From: an uncultured Aquimarina sp.
Lineage (GTDB): Bacteria > Bacteroidota > Bacteroidia > Flavobacteriales > Flavobacteriaceae
Direction of reading: 5' to 3'
Assembly: GCA_947500845.1 (NCBI GenBank)
Contig: CANMTP010000006.1
Location: 207,101 to 271,100 of the forward strand
DNA: 64,000 bases
A program made the position numbers and the translations under genes. Below are positions 25,000 to 34,868 of the stretch, piece by piece; the first letter of the stretch is position 1, and each line of letters opens with the position of its first letter. The notes beneath the pieces were generated by a model that worked only from the letters and a program-made list of their open reading frames with translations, searched no databases and had not been told where the DNA came from.

Positions 25000-25383
25000 A
25001 TGAAAGAACTTACAAAGGCAGAAGAACAAGTAATGCAATATATATGGAAACTAAAAAAAGCCTTTCTTAAGGATATTGTAGAACAATTTCCCGAACCGAA
25101 ACCTGCCTATACAACAATCTCTACTGTGGTAAGAGTTTTAGTAAAAAAAGGATTTTTACAGTATGAGTCGTTTGGCAAAATTCGCCGCTACTTCCCTACC
25201 ATATCTAAAGAAGGTTATTTTAAAAAACACATTAATTCGGTTATTGCTAACTTTTTTAGTGGTTCCAAAAGTAAGTTTGCTCTCTTCTTTACTCAGGATG
25301 AGGATTTGAATTTAACAGAATTGGAAGAGATGAAACAAATGATCGAACAGAAAATAGAAAAACTAAGAGAAAACAATGACTAA
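25000..25383 (+). CDS. BlaI/MecI-family repressor
   Basis: 127 aa. A winged helix occupies about residues 1-75 (MKELTKAEEQVMQYIWKLKK, then TTISTVVRVLVKKGFLQYES and a wing at GKIRRYFPTIS). A C-terminal dimerisation helix pair ends in LEEMKQMIEQKIEKL. BlaI-type repressors bind palindromic operators and are inactivated when the partner M56 protease signals. The stop overlaps the M56 gene start by eight bases, and two perfect palindromes lie upstream, so the family role is well supported. The signal in this organism is probably envelope stress rather than beta-lactam (inference). Confidence 0.92.
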   Translation: MKELTKAEEQVMQYIWKLKKAFLKDIVEQFPEPKPAYTTISTVVRVLVKKGFLQYESFGKIRRYFPTISKEGYFKKHINSVIANFFSGSKSKFALFFTQDEDLNLTELEEMKQMIEQKIEKLRENND

Positions 25384-26719
25384 TTTTTTTCAATATCTAT
25401 TTGAGGTAAGTATAATATTCGCAATACTCTATGTCATATACAGCCTATTTCTGAGTGGTTTGACCTTCCATCAATTAAATAGATGGACATTGCTACTACT
25501 ACTGCCTGTTTCTTTGGGTGTACCTTTTCTGGACCTCTATACTTTGCTTTCTCTACCCGATACAGAATTACTAACTACAACGATTAAAACACCTTTGTTT
25601 CATTTAGATAAAATCAGCGAGGTTTCGGAAATAAATAATACCGCTATTGATCTTACCAACAATTATGGTTACTCGCTATGGATTATCCTCTTAGTTTATT
25701 GCATTGGAACCTGCTTATTTTCTACAAGACTTCTTATTTCTATATTTAAGATTTATCAACTTAAGAAGAATTCACAAAAAATAAACATTGACGGTATATT
25801 AGTATTTGTCAGTACTATTTCAAATCCATTCTCTTATTTCAACTGGATCTTTATACCAAAAACGCAGATAGAAAACATCAGTACACTTATAGTGAAACAT
25901 GAATCAACGCATGTAAAACTAAGGCATTCTATCGATCTACTTATTACGGAGTTGTTTGTTATTATGTTTTGGTTCAATCCGCTGGTGTATTTTTATAGAA
26001 AAAGTCTTAAGTCCATTCATGAGTTTCAGGCAGATCAAGGCGTACTCGATACTACTATTAAAACTTCTGACTATTTAGAATTAATTCTTGATAGCATACA
26101 AAAAACCTATCAAGATCATTCCTATAGTTATTTCAATAATCCTATTATCAAAAAACGAATCAAAATGATCACAAAAGCTAAATCAAAAAAATTATTAACA
26201 GCAAAGTATTTATTGGTAGTATTAGGCGCGGTATTGTTATCTGTAGCTTTTGCTAAGCCTCCACTTAATTCTGTATCCCCAGAAAATTTGAATACAAAAG
26301 TTTTACCTATAGCAGAACCACCTTCTATTTTTCCAATTAAAGAATGGTCTCAAGATAACGTTACCAGCACATTTCAGCAAAAAATAAAACAACCTATAAC
26401 TGGTGAGATTGTAATTCATCAGGGAATAGATATTAGAGCTTCAAAAGGAACACCTATAGTTGCTACAGCAGACGGTATTATTGTAAAAGCAGATGCAGAA
26501 GGAGATTGGGGTAACCTTATCGTAATTTATCATACAGATGGTTATCAAACTAGATATGCTCATCTAGATGGATTTAATGTAATAAAAGATCAATCTGTTA
26601 AGAAAGGTGAAGTCATCGGATATGTTGGTAATACAGGACTCTCAAAGGGATCGCATTTACACTATGAAATACTTAAAGAGAATAAAAGACTTAATCCTCT
26701 AGATTTTATTAAGGAATAA
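25376..26719 (+). CDS. M56/M23 fusion metallopeptidase (BlaR1-like sensor with LytM domain)
   Basis: 447 aa. The N-terminal ~275 residues contain membrane helices and a BlaR1/MecR1-type M56 site: IVKHESTHVKLRHSIDLL (HExxH as HESTH) and then IHEFQADQGVL. After a further helix (about 285-300, LLVVLGAVLLSVAFA) the C-terminal ~130 residues are an M23/LytM domain: IVIHQGIDIRASKGTPI (His, Asp), RYAHLDG and GSHLHYEI (HxH). Placement suggests a cytosolic M56 site and a periplasmic peptidoglycan-acting or -sensing M23 domain. The M23 domain takes the place of the penicillin-binding sensor of BlaR1. Overlaps the repressor gene by eight bases; both end at the 26776 terminator. Confidence 0.9.
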   Translation: MTNFFQYLFEVSIIFAILYVIYSLFLSGLTFHQLNRWTLLLLLPVSLGVPFLDLYTLLSLPDTELLTTTIKTPLFHLDKISEVSEINNTAIDLTNNYGYSLWIILLVYCIGTCLFSTRLLISIFKIYQLKKNSQKINIDGILVFVSTISNPFSYFNWIFIPKTQIENISTLIVKHESTHVKLRHSIDLLITELFVIMFWFNPLVYFYRKSLKSIHEFQADQGVLDTTIKTSDYLELILDSIQKTYQDHSYSYFNNPIIKKRIKMITKAKSKKLLTAKYLLVVLGAVLLSVAFAKPPLNSVSPENLNTKVLPIAEPPSIFPIKEWSQDNVTSTFQQKIKQPITGEIVIHQGIDIRASKGTPIVATADGIIVKADAEGDWGNLIVIYHTDGYQTRYAHLDGFNVIKDQSVKKGEVIGYVGNTGLSKGSHLHYEILKENKRLNPLDFIKE

Positions 26720-26775
26720 GTACTTTGTTACTCTTTTTTTAAATATAGGCAGTTTTCCCTATAATTGTTGGAAAT

Positions 26776-26814
26776 AAAAAAATCAGCTTGAAAATTATGT
26801 CAAGCTGATTTTTT
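26776..26814. terminator. Bidirectional terminator
   Basis: Arms AAAAAATCAGCTTGA and TCAAGCTGATTTTTT are perfect. A/T runs on both sides serve the M56/M23 operon (forward) and the decayed peptide gene (reverse). Confidence 0.88.
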
Positions 26815-26849
26815 GTTCTTGGTCCAATATAATTTTAGTTCGAGACATG

Positions 26850-27020
26850 TTAGCAGATATATAACCCGCTAAAATAATCAAAACAGCAAACTTTAGCTCC
26901 ATCTACAAATATTAATGATCCGTCTCCTGCGCATGGACGATCTATGCCTCCATTAATCGTTCTTTGCTCGTTTTTGGATAACTCCTGAGATCCTTCTAAA
27001 TTTAAAAGTGTTTTTTTTAT
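26850..27020 (-). pseudogene. Double-glycine leader peptide gene without start codon
   Basis: 56 sense codons reading (I)KKTLLNLEGSQELSKNEQ, RTINGG, then a core IDRPCAGDGSLIFVDG followed by AKVCCFDYFSGLYIC, ending TAA. The leader aligns with the one at 20780-21001. The position of the expected initiating ATG is ATA (27018-27020), and no ATG, GTG or TTG lies in frame between it and the upstream stop codon about 15 codons earlier. So either the start was lost or ATA is used. The core has four Cys. Its terminator (26776-26814) is intact. No export or modification genes are in the window. Confidence 0.62.
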
Positions 27021-27174
27021 TAGTGAAAATTTTAGGTTGTAAGAATATTTTAAATAGAATTCTATCTAAATTTAATGCTTTTTTTATGTTCTCCAATCAC
27101 ATTAATTGGATTTAACATCCTATTCTACAAGTATATGAAGTATAGCCACCACCAAGTATCATATTATTTATTTA

Positions 27175-27804
27175 CTATTCAATATTTTGTAGTGCCTCTT
27201 CAACGGGTATTTCACCCTCCAAAATTTCAAAAACAGCATTGTTGGCTACATTGTCATATAATGATCCCACTAATGTTTCTGCAACATCATCCCTACTTAT
27301 CTCTCCCGAAGTTTTTAATTTGTTTTTTAATATTATTTTGCCTGATCCTTTTTGATTATTTAAAGATCCCGGACGTACAATGGTGAAATTTAGATTACTA
27401 TCCTTCAAGTATATATCTGCATTGTGTTTGGCTTTTAGATATTCTTTTAGATCATCTGCTTCGCCAGGATTATCAGCTCCCATAGAGCTTAACATGACAA
27501 ACTTCTTTATTCCTGATTTCTTGGAGACATCTATTAATTTTTTAGCCCCTTCCTGATCAACTTCTACCACTTTTTTACCTCCTGAACCAGCCGCAAAAAC
27601 AACTTTATCAATGTTCTTTGTAACATGGGATATTTCTTCTTCTAAGTCGCCAATTACGGTCGTTACACCTTTGCTCTCGAATTTTGATTTTTGCTCTTCT
27701 TTTCTGATCATTGCTATCGGATTGAAAGACTTTGATTTCTCTAAAAGATCTACTACTTTTTTCCCAGTGGTGCCGTTAGCTCCTGCTACTAATATATTTT
27801 CCAT
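27175..27804 (-). CDS. NAD(P)-binding SDR-like protein (atypical, YwnB/YhfK type)
   Basis: 209 aa. Rossmann start MENILVAGANGTTGKKVVDL (GxxGxxG), then VTTVIGDLEEE, VVFAAGSGGKK, KKFVMLSSMGADNP and FTIVRPGSL. This is the NAD(P)H-binding, single-domain atypical SDR group (NmrA-like/YwnB) of about 210 aa, lacking a clear YxxxK. Members are linked to redox or stress responses without defined substrates. It is a single gene. Confidence 0.85.
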   Translation of the reverse strand: MENILVAGANGTTGKKVVDLLEKSKSFNPIAMIRKEEQKSKFESKGVTTVIGDLEEEISHVTKNIDKVVFAAGSGGKKVVEVDQEGAKKLIDVSKKSGIKKFVMLSSMGADNPGEADDLKEYLKAKHNADIYLKDSNLNFTIVRPGSLNNQKGSGKIILKNKLKTSGEISRDDVAETLVGSLYDNVANNAVFEILEGEIPVEEALQNIE

Positions 27805-27906
27805 ACTATCATTAATTTTAGTACTAAAAGTAGCTTAAGTCTACTTAAGAGGTTAATGCATACCGATAAAATAATAACCCAAATCCATTACATCTATGTA
27901 AATGAA

Positions 27907-28434
27907 CTAATCGTAATTCTCTTCTTCTTCTGGTGGTAATGTTTTGCCCAATATTTCAATACCTTTTTGAATGACCAGTGAAGTAGGTAGTGTAATATTT
28001 TTACCGCTATCAGTCTTCATGAACAAATAGAAACCCGTGATATCTTTTACCTCACCAGTCCAATCAAAATCTTTATCCATGATCCGAACCCTATCCCCTA
28101 ACCTAATTGGATGACTAAAAAATAATATGACACTAGCGGTAAGATTAGAAAGAATAGACCATTGTGCAAAAAAACCTACTCCCAGTACTGCCAGAATTGA
28201 AGAGATAAAGACTGTGAATTGTTTTAAATCTACTCCCCAGATAATTGCCAGTGAAGAACCTGCAAAACCATAGATTAAAAAATAACTAAGATAAAAAATA
28301 ACCTTTCTTCGATTCACCTCTATGGCTCTAACAAAACTGAATTTTCTAATAGCACGCCTGGTTATAATAATCATAATTAAAACTACCATAGTCAAAATAA
28401 CTGTGTATAACAGTTCCTGCTTAAAAATTACCAT
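27907..28434 (-). CDS. Small MscS-like mechanosensitive channel
   Basis: 175 aa, much shorter than E. coli MscS (286). Helices at about 8-25, 47-66 and a pore-lining TM3-like block VFISSILAVLGVGFFAQWSI followed by LSNLTASVILFFSHPIRLGD. The beta domain is VRIMDKDFDWTGEVKDITGF. The C-terminal alpha/beta vestibule domain is missing and replaced by a short acidic tail (PPEEEENYD). Such minimal MscS proteins are known in Bacteroidota. Probably an osmotic safety valve. It lies next to the Usp and RimK-type genes. Confidence 0.85.
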   Translation of the reverse strand: MVIFKQELLYTVILTMVVLIMIIITRRAIRKFSFVRAIEVNRRKVIFYLSYFLIYGFAGSSLAIIWGVDLKQFTVFISSILAVLGVGFFAQWSILSNLTASVILFFSHPIRLGDRVRIMDKDFDWTGEVKDITGFYLFMKTDSGKNITLPTSLVIQKGIEILGKTLPPEEEENYD

Positions 28435-28515
28435 ACCTACAATTTTTATTTTCCTGGCAAATGTATTTTAATTTTCTGTATAAATAATCATAATGTTAAC
28501 TCTTGCAAATTATTC

Positions 28516-29358
28516 TCAGGCTTCAATTTCGGGTAGTATTAAAATAGGTGAAGGACTATCAAAACTTATTTTTTTCACAACATTCTCCTGCATTAACTTT
28601 TGAAAAAAATTATATTTATGATTGATCAAGCAAACCATATCACCTTGCGATTGTAAAATAAAATCCCGTAAAGCATCGGTCTCGTCACTTTCAATATCAA
28701 TTTTACAAAAAATATAGTCCAGGCCAGATAATAACAATTTTAAATTTGCTTTATTGGATTGTTGAGTCTCTGTTAAATATTCTTCTTGCATGACTCTTGC
28801 AATGTTAATCTTACATTGGTGTTGTTTTGCTATTTCGATCAAGGTAGTCAATTCTTGATTAAAGAATTTTCGTTTAAAATTCGTAGAAAATACTATATTT
28901 TGAGGTGCTTTAACAGCATAATTTTTAGGCACCACGAGTACCGGGCAATTACTAACCCGATTGATCACTTTCACCGTATTGCTTCCGAGAAATATTTCTT
29001 GAGCACTCTCAGCCCCTTTTGTACCCATGATAATCATATCAATATTCTTGGAACTTACAACAGATGTTATGGCAGCCTCGAGAGTACTAGAGTCAGAAAC
29101 AGGGATAAATTTATGCAAATCATTCTTACTTGATTCTCGAATTTCATTAATAAAATGATTTAATTCGGTTAGAGATTCTTTAGACATTTCTTCAATCCAT
29201 TCGTCGTTATACTCATCCCCTAACAAACGTGATTGATTACTAATATACACATTCAATAAAAAAAAGGTACATGGCTCTTTTTGAAATATTATTTTTCCGT
29301 ATTCTATGGCCTTCAAGGCATTATTGGAAAAATCTATGGGAACTAAAATATTTTTCAT
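28516..29358 (-). CDS. Tandem universal stress protein
   Basis: 280 aa with two Usp folds: residues about 1-145 (MKNILVPIDFSNNALKAIEY, MIIMGTKGAESAQEIFLGSN, CPVLVVPKNY) and about 150-280 (QNIVFSTNFKRKF..., ending SPSPILILPEIEA). The first copy has the GTKGA...GSNTVKVINRVSNCPV stretch (interrupted here) typical of ATP-binding Usp proteins; the second copy lacks the glycine loop and is degenerate. Two-domain Usp proteins are usual in Flavobacteriia. Likely a stress-response factor; partners unknown. It is one of two such genes in the window (33770). Confidence 0.88.
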   Translation of the reverse strand: MKNILVPIDFSNNALKAIEYGKIIFQKEPCTFFLLNVYISNQSRLLGDEYNDEWIEEMSKESLTELNHFINEIRESSKNDLHKFIPVSDSSTLEAAITSVVSSKNIDMIIMGTKGAESAQEIFLGSNTVKVINRVSNCPVLVVPKNYAVKAPQNIVFSTNFKRKFFNQELTTLIEIAKQHQCKINIARVMQEEYLTETQQSNKANLKLLLSGLDYIFCKIDIESDETDALRDFILQSQGDMVCLINHKYNFFQKLMQENVVKKISFDSPSPILILPEIEA

Positions 29359-29614
29359 CCTGAATAATAATGTATTATTAAATATACAAAAAAATTGAGC
29401 CCAAAAACACGTGTTTCAAGCAAAGTGATGTACTACAGTGCTGCTTACAAATTTACGAGACGTTCAAAATTGGATAGAAAAAAAAATTAAAATAAACTTT
29501 GAATAATCAACACATGTTTGAATCTCAAAATGTAACTTGGCCTGAATTAGTAATAAAAACTTAATCAAGATATTGCTATACTATCTTGGAGTTTACATAA
29601 ATACAAAAAAAACC

Positions 29615-30991
29615 TTGAAAGAAAAAGATATAAAAATAATAGGAAGTGAAGAGTGGTGTGTTTTTGAAGAATTTGGCATACCGGCAATAAAGGCACGAAT
29701 TGATTCGGGTGCAAAAACCTCTTCTATACAAGCAAATAATATCAAAATATTTCTTAAAGGTACTGCCGAATGGGTACGTTTTGAGGTTAATCCTATTCAA
29801 GATAATCGTAGTATTATGATTACGTGTGAATCTAAAATTCATGACAAACGCATCGTAAAAAGCTCGTCAGGTATATCTGAACAACGAATTGTAATTAAGA
29901 CACCTGTCACAATTGGTAATACTACTTTTGAAATTGAACTGACTCTTGCCAATCGGGATGCTATGGAATTTAGAATGCTTTTGGGCAGAGAAGCTTTGCT
30001 GGATCGTTATATGGTAAATCCATCGGCCACTTACCTGGAAAGAGATTTCACAACCAAACAAATAGCTGAAAAATATGCGCCATTTGTCAAAGAGAAATCG
30101 GGATTAAAGATTGCCCTATTGGCCAGTAACCCAGAATTGTATAGCAACAAACGTATTGTTGAAGCTGGGATTGCCAGAGGTCATGAAATGGTTTTTCTTA
30201 ACGTAGAGCAATCCTATATGAAATTGGATGCAATTGAACCTGAGATTCGATACAGAGGAGGCAACATTATTGATGCGTTTGATGCTATTATTCCGAGAAT
30301 AAAACCATCGGTTACCTTTTATGCTTGTGCACTTATTCGCCAGTTTGATTCTATGGGTGCTTATTGTTTAAATTCTGCAGAAGCGATCAGCCAGTCAAGA
30401 GATAAGTTATTCGCAACACAGCTATTTGCCAAGCATGATATCCATATTCCTATTACAGGATTTGCAAAATCTCCTTTGGACACCAAAGACTTAATCAAAT
30501 TAGTGAATGGTGCTCCTTTGATTATTAAGCTTTTAGAAAGTACGCAGGGTAAAGGAGTTGTCCTGGCAGAAACCAACAAAGCAGCAGAAAGTGTAATCAA
30601 TGCTTTTAAAAGCGTACAGACCAACATATTGGTTCAAGAATTTATTAAAGAAGCTAACGGACAGGATATTAGATGTTTTGTGGTTAACGGGAAAGTAGTA
30701 GCTTCGATGCAAAGACAGGCCGCAAAAGGCGAATTTAGGGCGAATATCCATCAAGGAGGATCGGCTTCAAAAATCAAGATTACTTCTCAGGAGCGTAAAC
30801 TTGCCCTAAAAGCTGCAAAAATATTAAACCTACCTGTCGCCGGAGTAGATATTATACGTTCTAATAAAGGACCACTTCTATTAGAGGTTAATTCTTCTCC
30901 CGGGTTAGAAGGTATCGAAAATGCAACAGGACTTGATATTGCTAATATTATGATAGAGGCTATTGAAAAGAGATTAAAGTTTAAAAGATGA
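29615..30991 (+). CDS. Zinc-protease-like domain fused to RimK-type ATP-grasp ligase
   Basis: 458 aa from TTG at 29615; a further TTG at 29573 would add 14 residues, and no in-frame ATG precedes the domain. Residues 1-140 are an 'ATP-dependent zinc protease' (retropepsin-like) domain: [20 protein letters not shown] and [17 protein letters not shown]. Residues about 160-455 are Rim[68 protein letters not shown] and [15 protein letters not shown]. RimK adds glutamate to the ribosomal S6 C-terminus. The zinc-protease partner is often a separate gene; here the two are one polypeptide, supporting a functional link. Confidence 0.87.
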   Translation: MKEKDIKIIGSEEWCVFEEFGIPAIKARIDSGAKTSSIQANNIKIFLKGTAEWVRFEVNPIQDNRSIMITCESKIHDKRIVKSSSGISEQRIVIKTPVTIGNTTFEIELTLANRDAMEFRMLLGREALLDRYMVNPSATYLERDFTTKQIAEKYAPFVKEKSGLKIALLASNPELYSNKRIVEAGIARGHEMVFLNVEQSYMKLDAIEPEIRYRGGNIIDAFDAIIPRIKPSVTFYACALIRQFDSMGAYCLNSAEAISQSRDKLFATQLFAKHDIHIPITGFAKSPLDTKDLIKLVNGAPLIIKLLESTQGKGVVLAETNKAAESVINAFKSVQTNILVQEFIKEANGQDIRCFVVNGKVVASMQRQAAKGEFRANIHQGGSASKIKITSQERKLALKAAKILNLPVAGVDIIRSNKGPLLLEVNSSPGLEGIENATGLDIANIMIEAIEKRLKFKR

Positions 30992-31135
30992 TGGTTTCCA
31001 TTTACGGATTTCATTTCAAAATTGAGAATACGCAATTGTTTATTATCGCAGGTACCTTTAATTTATATTACAATGGATCTTAAACTCTTGTCAATACATA
31101 CTTTTCTAATTGAAAGAAACCGGGCTGTATTAATG

Positions 31136-31169
31136 AGAAAAAATCTCTGAGAAAGCCAGAGATTTTTTC
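31136..31169. terminator. Bidirectional terminator between convergent genes
   Basis: GAAAAAATCTCTG and CAGAGATTTTTTC arms around a short loop, between the RimK-type gene (forward) and oligopeptidase gene (reverse). Confidence 0.85.
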
Positions 31170-31184
31170 TTTAAAAGCATGAAT

Positions 31185-33359
31185 TTATTCTTTGATACCT
31201 TCAAGATCTAGCATAAAGGCATAAGATAATGCTGTTCGCTTATAACGCGCAAAACGACCAGAAGCACCACCATGTCCTGTTTCCATATCACAATCCATGA
31301 TCAACAAGTTATCATCTGTTTTTAAATCCCGAAGTTTTGCAATCCATTTGGCAGGTTCCCAATATTGTACTTGGCTATCCCAGTACCCTGTCGTGATCAG
31401 AATATTAGGATATTCTTTTGCCTCGACATTATCATATGGTGAATATGACTTCATATAATCATAGTATTCTTTATTTTTAGGATTCCCCCATTCATCAAAT
31501 TCAAATGTTGTTAATGGTATGGTTTCATCCATCATTGTAGAAACAACATCCACAAAAGGTACTGCAGCCACAACTCCATTCCATAATTCTGGTTTCATAT
31601 TCAATACAGCTCCCATCAATAAACCGCCTGCACTACCACCCATAGCATACGTATGCTCTGGACTGGTAAAACCGTTATTAACTAAATATTCACCACAATC
31701 AATAAAATCGGTGAACGTGTTTTTCTTTTTTAGTAATTTTCCATCTTCATACCAATATCTCCCCATTTCTTGTCCACCTCTGATGTGCGCAATTGCATAG
31801 ATAAAGCCTCGATCTAATAAACTTAATCTTGTAGAGCTAAAATACGGTTCTGTACTATTACCATATGACCCATAGGAATACAATAATAGTGGGGTATCAG
31901 CTGATTTTTTGGTTCCCTTTTTGTATACTAACGAAATAGGAATCTTTACTCCATCTTTTGCGGTGGCATACAATCTCTCAGAGATATAATTATCTTTAGA
32001 AAAATTGGGATCCAACACTTCTTGTTCTTTTAAAACTGTTTGCTCCTTTGTTTCCATATTATAATCAATGGTGCTAGAAGGAGTTGTTAACGAAGTGTAT
32101 GAATAACGTAAAACATTAGTGTCAAAATCAGGATTAGTTGCAGTATAGGCTAGGTATGCAGGGTCATCAAATTGAATGTAATGATCATTATCACCGTTCC
32201 ATTTCATCACTCTAATAGTACTTAAACCTTCTTTTCTCTCACCTAGAACAAGATGATTTTTAAAAACAGTAAAATCTTCTAATAAAATATCCTCTCTATG
32301 CGGTATAACATCTTCCCAATTTTCTTTGGTAGTAGCACTTATTGGAGTTTTTACTAATTTAAAATTAGTTGCATCCATATTTGTACGTATGTAGAAATGA
32401 TCTCCAAAATGAGCTATTCCATATTCTAGATCACGCTCTCTAGGTTGGATAATCTTCCATTCTCCATTAGGAGTGTCGGCACTTAAAAAACGATATTCTG
32501 TCGATAGGGTTTGATAACTACCAATGATAATAAATTTATCTGATCTAGATCTGTATACAAAAGTGCTAAATGTATCATCTTCTTCGTTAAAAACTAATTC
32601 ATCTTGTGACTGATCTGTTCCCAAAACATGTTTATAAATCTTATTAGCTCTTAATGTAACGGAATCTTTTGATGTATAAAAAACAGTTTTATTATCATTA
32701 GCCCAAGCAGCACTACCGTTTGTGTTTTCAAGCTTATCAGAAAGTAGTTCTCCTGTTTTAAGATCTTTAAAATAAATAGTATAACGACGTCTTGAAACAG
32801 TATCGATACCAAACGAAAGTAATTCATTATTAGGGCTTACAGATCTGTTGCCTATTCTGAAATAAGAAAGACCTTCTGCCATTTTAGGTCCATTAAGCAT
32901 AATTTCTTCTTCTGCATTATCTTCTAGTTTCTTGCGACAATACAATGCATAGTCCATCCCTTTTTCATATCGTGTATAATACGAATACCCATTGTCATTG
33001 TATGGCACCGAAGAATCGTCTTTTTTAATACGACCTACAATTTCATCATATAATTTTTCCTGCAACTGTTCTGTATGTTTCATAGCAGCTTTTTGGTACT
33101 CATTCTCTGCATTAAGATAGTCCAATACATCCTGCGTTTGAGCATCTGGTGCTTCTGCATTTTTTTGTTTATCACTCAAACGCATCCAAAAGTAATTGTC
33201 TATACGTGTGTCGCCATGAGCCTTTAGTTCTTTGGCTACTTTCTTGGCAATGGGAGCTTCAATAGATTGATGTATTCGTTCAACTGTTGTTTTCTCCTTC
33301 TTACATGCCATTAAAAGCATAGTAAAAATGAATAGTGAATTGATGATTTTGGTTTTCAT
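31185..33359 (-). CDS. Prolyl oligopeptidase-family lipoprotein (oligopeptidase B-like)
   Basis: 724 aa. The N-terminus has a lipobox (FTMLLMAC, Cys about 19). Residues about 40-440 are the seven-bladed propeller, from IAKKVAKELKAHGDTRIDNY onward. The C-terminal hydrolase has the nucleophile motif MGGSAGGLLMGAV (Ser about 571), the Asp region ITTGYWDSQVQYWEPAKW and the His region DMETGHGGASGR. ISERLYATAKDGVKIPISLV and HIRGGQEMGRYWYEDGKLLK match oligopeptidase B, which cuts short peptides after basic residues. Many bacterial OpB enzymes are cytosolic; this one is predicted to be an envelope lipoprotein. Length is normal. Confidence 0.92.
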   Translation of the reverse strand: MKTKIINSLFIFTMLLMACKKEKTTVERIHQSIEAPIAKKVAKELKAHGDTRIDNYFWMRLSDKQKNAEAPDAQTQDVLDYLNAENEYQKAAMKHTEQLQEKLYDEIVGRIKKDDSSVPYNDNGYSYYTRYEKGMDYALYCRKKLEDNAEEEIMLNGPKMAEGLSYFRIGNRSVSPNNELLSFGIDTVSRRRYTIYFKDLKTGELLSDKLENTNGSAAWANDNKTVFYTSKDSVTLRANKIYKHVLGTDQSQDELVFNEEDDTFSTFVYRSRSDKFIIIGSYQTLSTEYRFLSADTPNGEWKIIQPRERDLEYGIAHFGDHFYIRTNMDATNFKLVKTPISATTKENWEDVIPHREDILLEDFTVFKNHLVLGERKEGLSTIRVMKWNGDNDHYIQFDDPAYLAYTATNPDFDTNVLRYSYTSLTTPSSTIDYNMETKEQTVLKEQEVLDPNFSKDNYISERLYATAKDGVKIPISLVYKKGTKKSADTPLLLYSYGSYGNSTEPYFSSTRLSLLDRGFIYAIAHIRGGQEMGRYWYEDGKLLKKKNTFTDFIDCGEYLVNNGFTSPEHTYAMGGSAGGLLMGAVLNMKPELWNGVVAAVPFVDVVSTMMDETIPLTTFEFDEWGNPKNKEYYDYMKSYSPYDNVEAKEYPNILITTGYWDSQVQYWEPAKWIAKLRDLKTDDNLLIMDCDMETGHGGASGRFARYKRTALSYAFMLDLEGIKE

Positions 33360-33769
33360 AAAAATTTGGATTAATTTTTAACAAATCTTATTTATAATTA
33401 TAATTTAACTTTTTGAATAAGTAAAAATAGTCGTTATAAATTTTAATGGGTTAATTTTATTTTAATAATTGCTCTTCAAGTTTATCTAATGAACTTTTTG
33501 ATAATATTTTATATCATCACAATAGATCTTCAAAAAAGCTAGTCGATTCTTATAATCGCATTTTTAATATCAGAACAGTGTTTTTACCTAGAATATAACA
33601 TACCAAAAGAGTAATAGTACCAATCACTTATGCAGCTGTAACGAAAATTACAGAGCTTATTTAAAAAGTCAACTTTCGGGCTATCGCATCAAGTTTCAAA
33701 CTGCATTTAATTAACCAAAAGTTTACTACTTCAAAGAATAATAATACATAAAGGAAATACTATTGTGAA
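33360..33769. other. Intergenic region
   Basis: 410 AT-rich bases between two reverse-strand genes; the part next to 33359 must contain the oligopeptidase promoter. No repeat, hairpin or gene was recognised. Confidence 0.5.
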
Positions 33770-34606
33770 TTACCGCAAAACCAATACAGGAATATTAAGT
33801 TTTTGTACCACTCGGTCTATCGGAAATCTTACAGTGTTAAGTCGGAAGAATTCACGACTAGTTTTACGCCTTCTTGGAATACATAACAGTTCGATATTAG
33901 TTTTTGAAACATAAGAAGCTAAACCATCAAGAGCATTGGCCCCTTCAGAAAAGACATAGGAAATTGCTTTTTTGCCTTCATGATCTATCGCATTTATTGC
34001 GGTCTTTGGCTGTAATTTTTTACGATTGCGAATACTAAAGAATTTAATGGGATTACTTCCCCGAAGTTTTAAATCGTTAATGAAGGATAATCTTTCATTT
34101 TGTATGGCATCGCCAAAAATACCTAAAGAAATATTACCCCTAGAGTGAAGTATATGATTTTCACCAACAATCAGAACATTGGTGGTGCATTTCGTGAGTA
34201 CGAACTTTGTGATTCCATGACCTGAAAAGTTAAGTAGTTTTGATTTTCGTTTTCCCAACAAAACCAGATCTGGTTGTAATTCATTAATTTTTTCTTTTAT
34301 GGTTTGTTTTATGTTTCCATAAGAAATTTGAAATGGAATGATAATACCCTCCTCTTTCTCTATCTTGCGTATCACGCTTTTTAATTTGGATTGCGCATTA
34401 CGCGAATCTTCTTGAATTGCCCGTATAGCAGAAAATTGATTCTCATAATGCGCTATGTCTGCTGGAGATTTTACGTAGAGAACTTCAACACTACCATTAG
34501 TCAACTTTGCTAATTGTATCGCATTATTTAAAGCTGTTTCTGACGATTTTGATAAATCTGCTAATACTAATAAACGATATTTAGAATCTTGATTTCGGGT
34601 ATGCAT
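33770..34606 (-). CDS. Tandem universal stress protein, second copy
   Basis: 278 aa, two Usp folds: about 8-150 (YRLLVLADLSKSSETALNNA, LVLLGKRKSKLLNFSGHGIT, TTNVLIVGENH) and about 155-278 (ISLGIFGDAIQNERLSFIND, ELLCIPRRRKTSREFF, LNIPVLVLR). The glycine-rich ATP loop is replaced by basic sequence in both halves, so ATP binding is doubtful. A paralogue of the protein at 28516 with low similarity. Single gene between oligopeptidase and pcm. Confidence 0.82.
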   Translation of the reverse strand: MHTRNQDSKYRLLVLADLSKSSETALNNAIQLAKLTNGSVEVLYVKSPADIAHYENQFSAIRAIQEDSRNAQSKLKSVIRKIEKEEGIIIPFQISYGNIKQTIKEKINELQPDLVLLGKRKSKLLNFSGHGITKFVLTKCTTNVLIVGENHILHSRGNISLGIFGDAIQNERLSFINDLKLRGSNPIKFFSIRNRKKLQPKTAINAIDHEGKKAISYVFSEGANALDGLASYVSKTNIELLCIPRRRKTSREFFRLNTVRFPIDRVVQKLNIPVLVLR

Positions 34607-34868
34607 AGTAGCTTAATTTTGCGTGAGATTCGAAGATAAATGAATACAGATTCATATACTTACTTTATAAATATAACACAATTACTATTAATATTCGGTG
34701 GTTTAACTTTTGATTAATAAAATTACAACATTGTAGATGTTATGCTTATTGCATACAATTATAAAGCTCTAAGGAATAATTTTTGACTTTGTCTGATTAC
34801 TTTTTTGGCAGGAGTCATATCTTGGTTAGAAGGAAATTCTTTAATTAAGAAACTTGAAAGTTACTTAA

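Larger units (their letters stand above)
26720..27174. other. Intergenic region with terminator and decayed peptide gene
   Basis: 455 bases containing a bidirectional hairpin (26776-26814) and a reverse-strand leader-peptide gene lacking a start codon (26850-27020). The remaining 150 bases hold nothing recognised. Confidence 0.6.
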
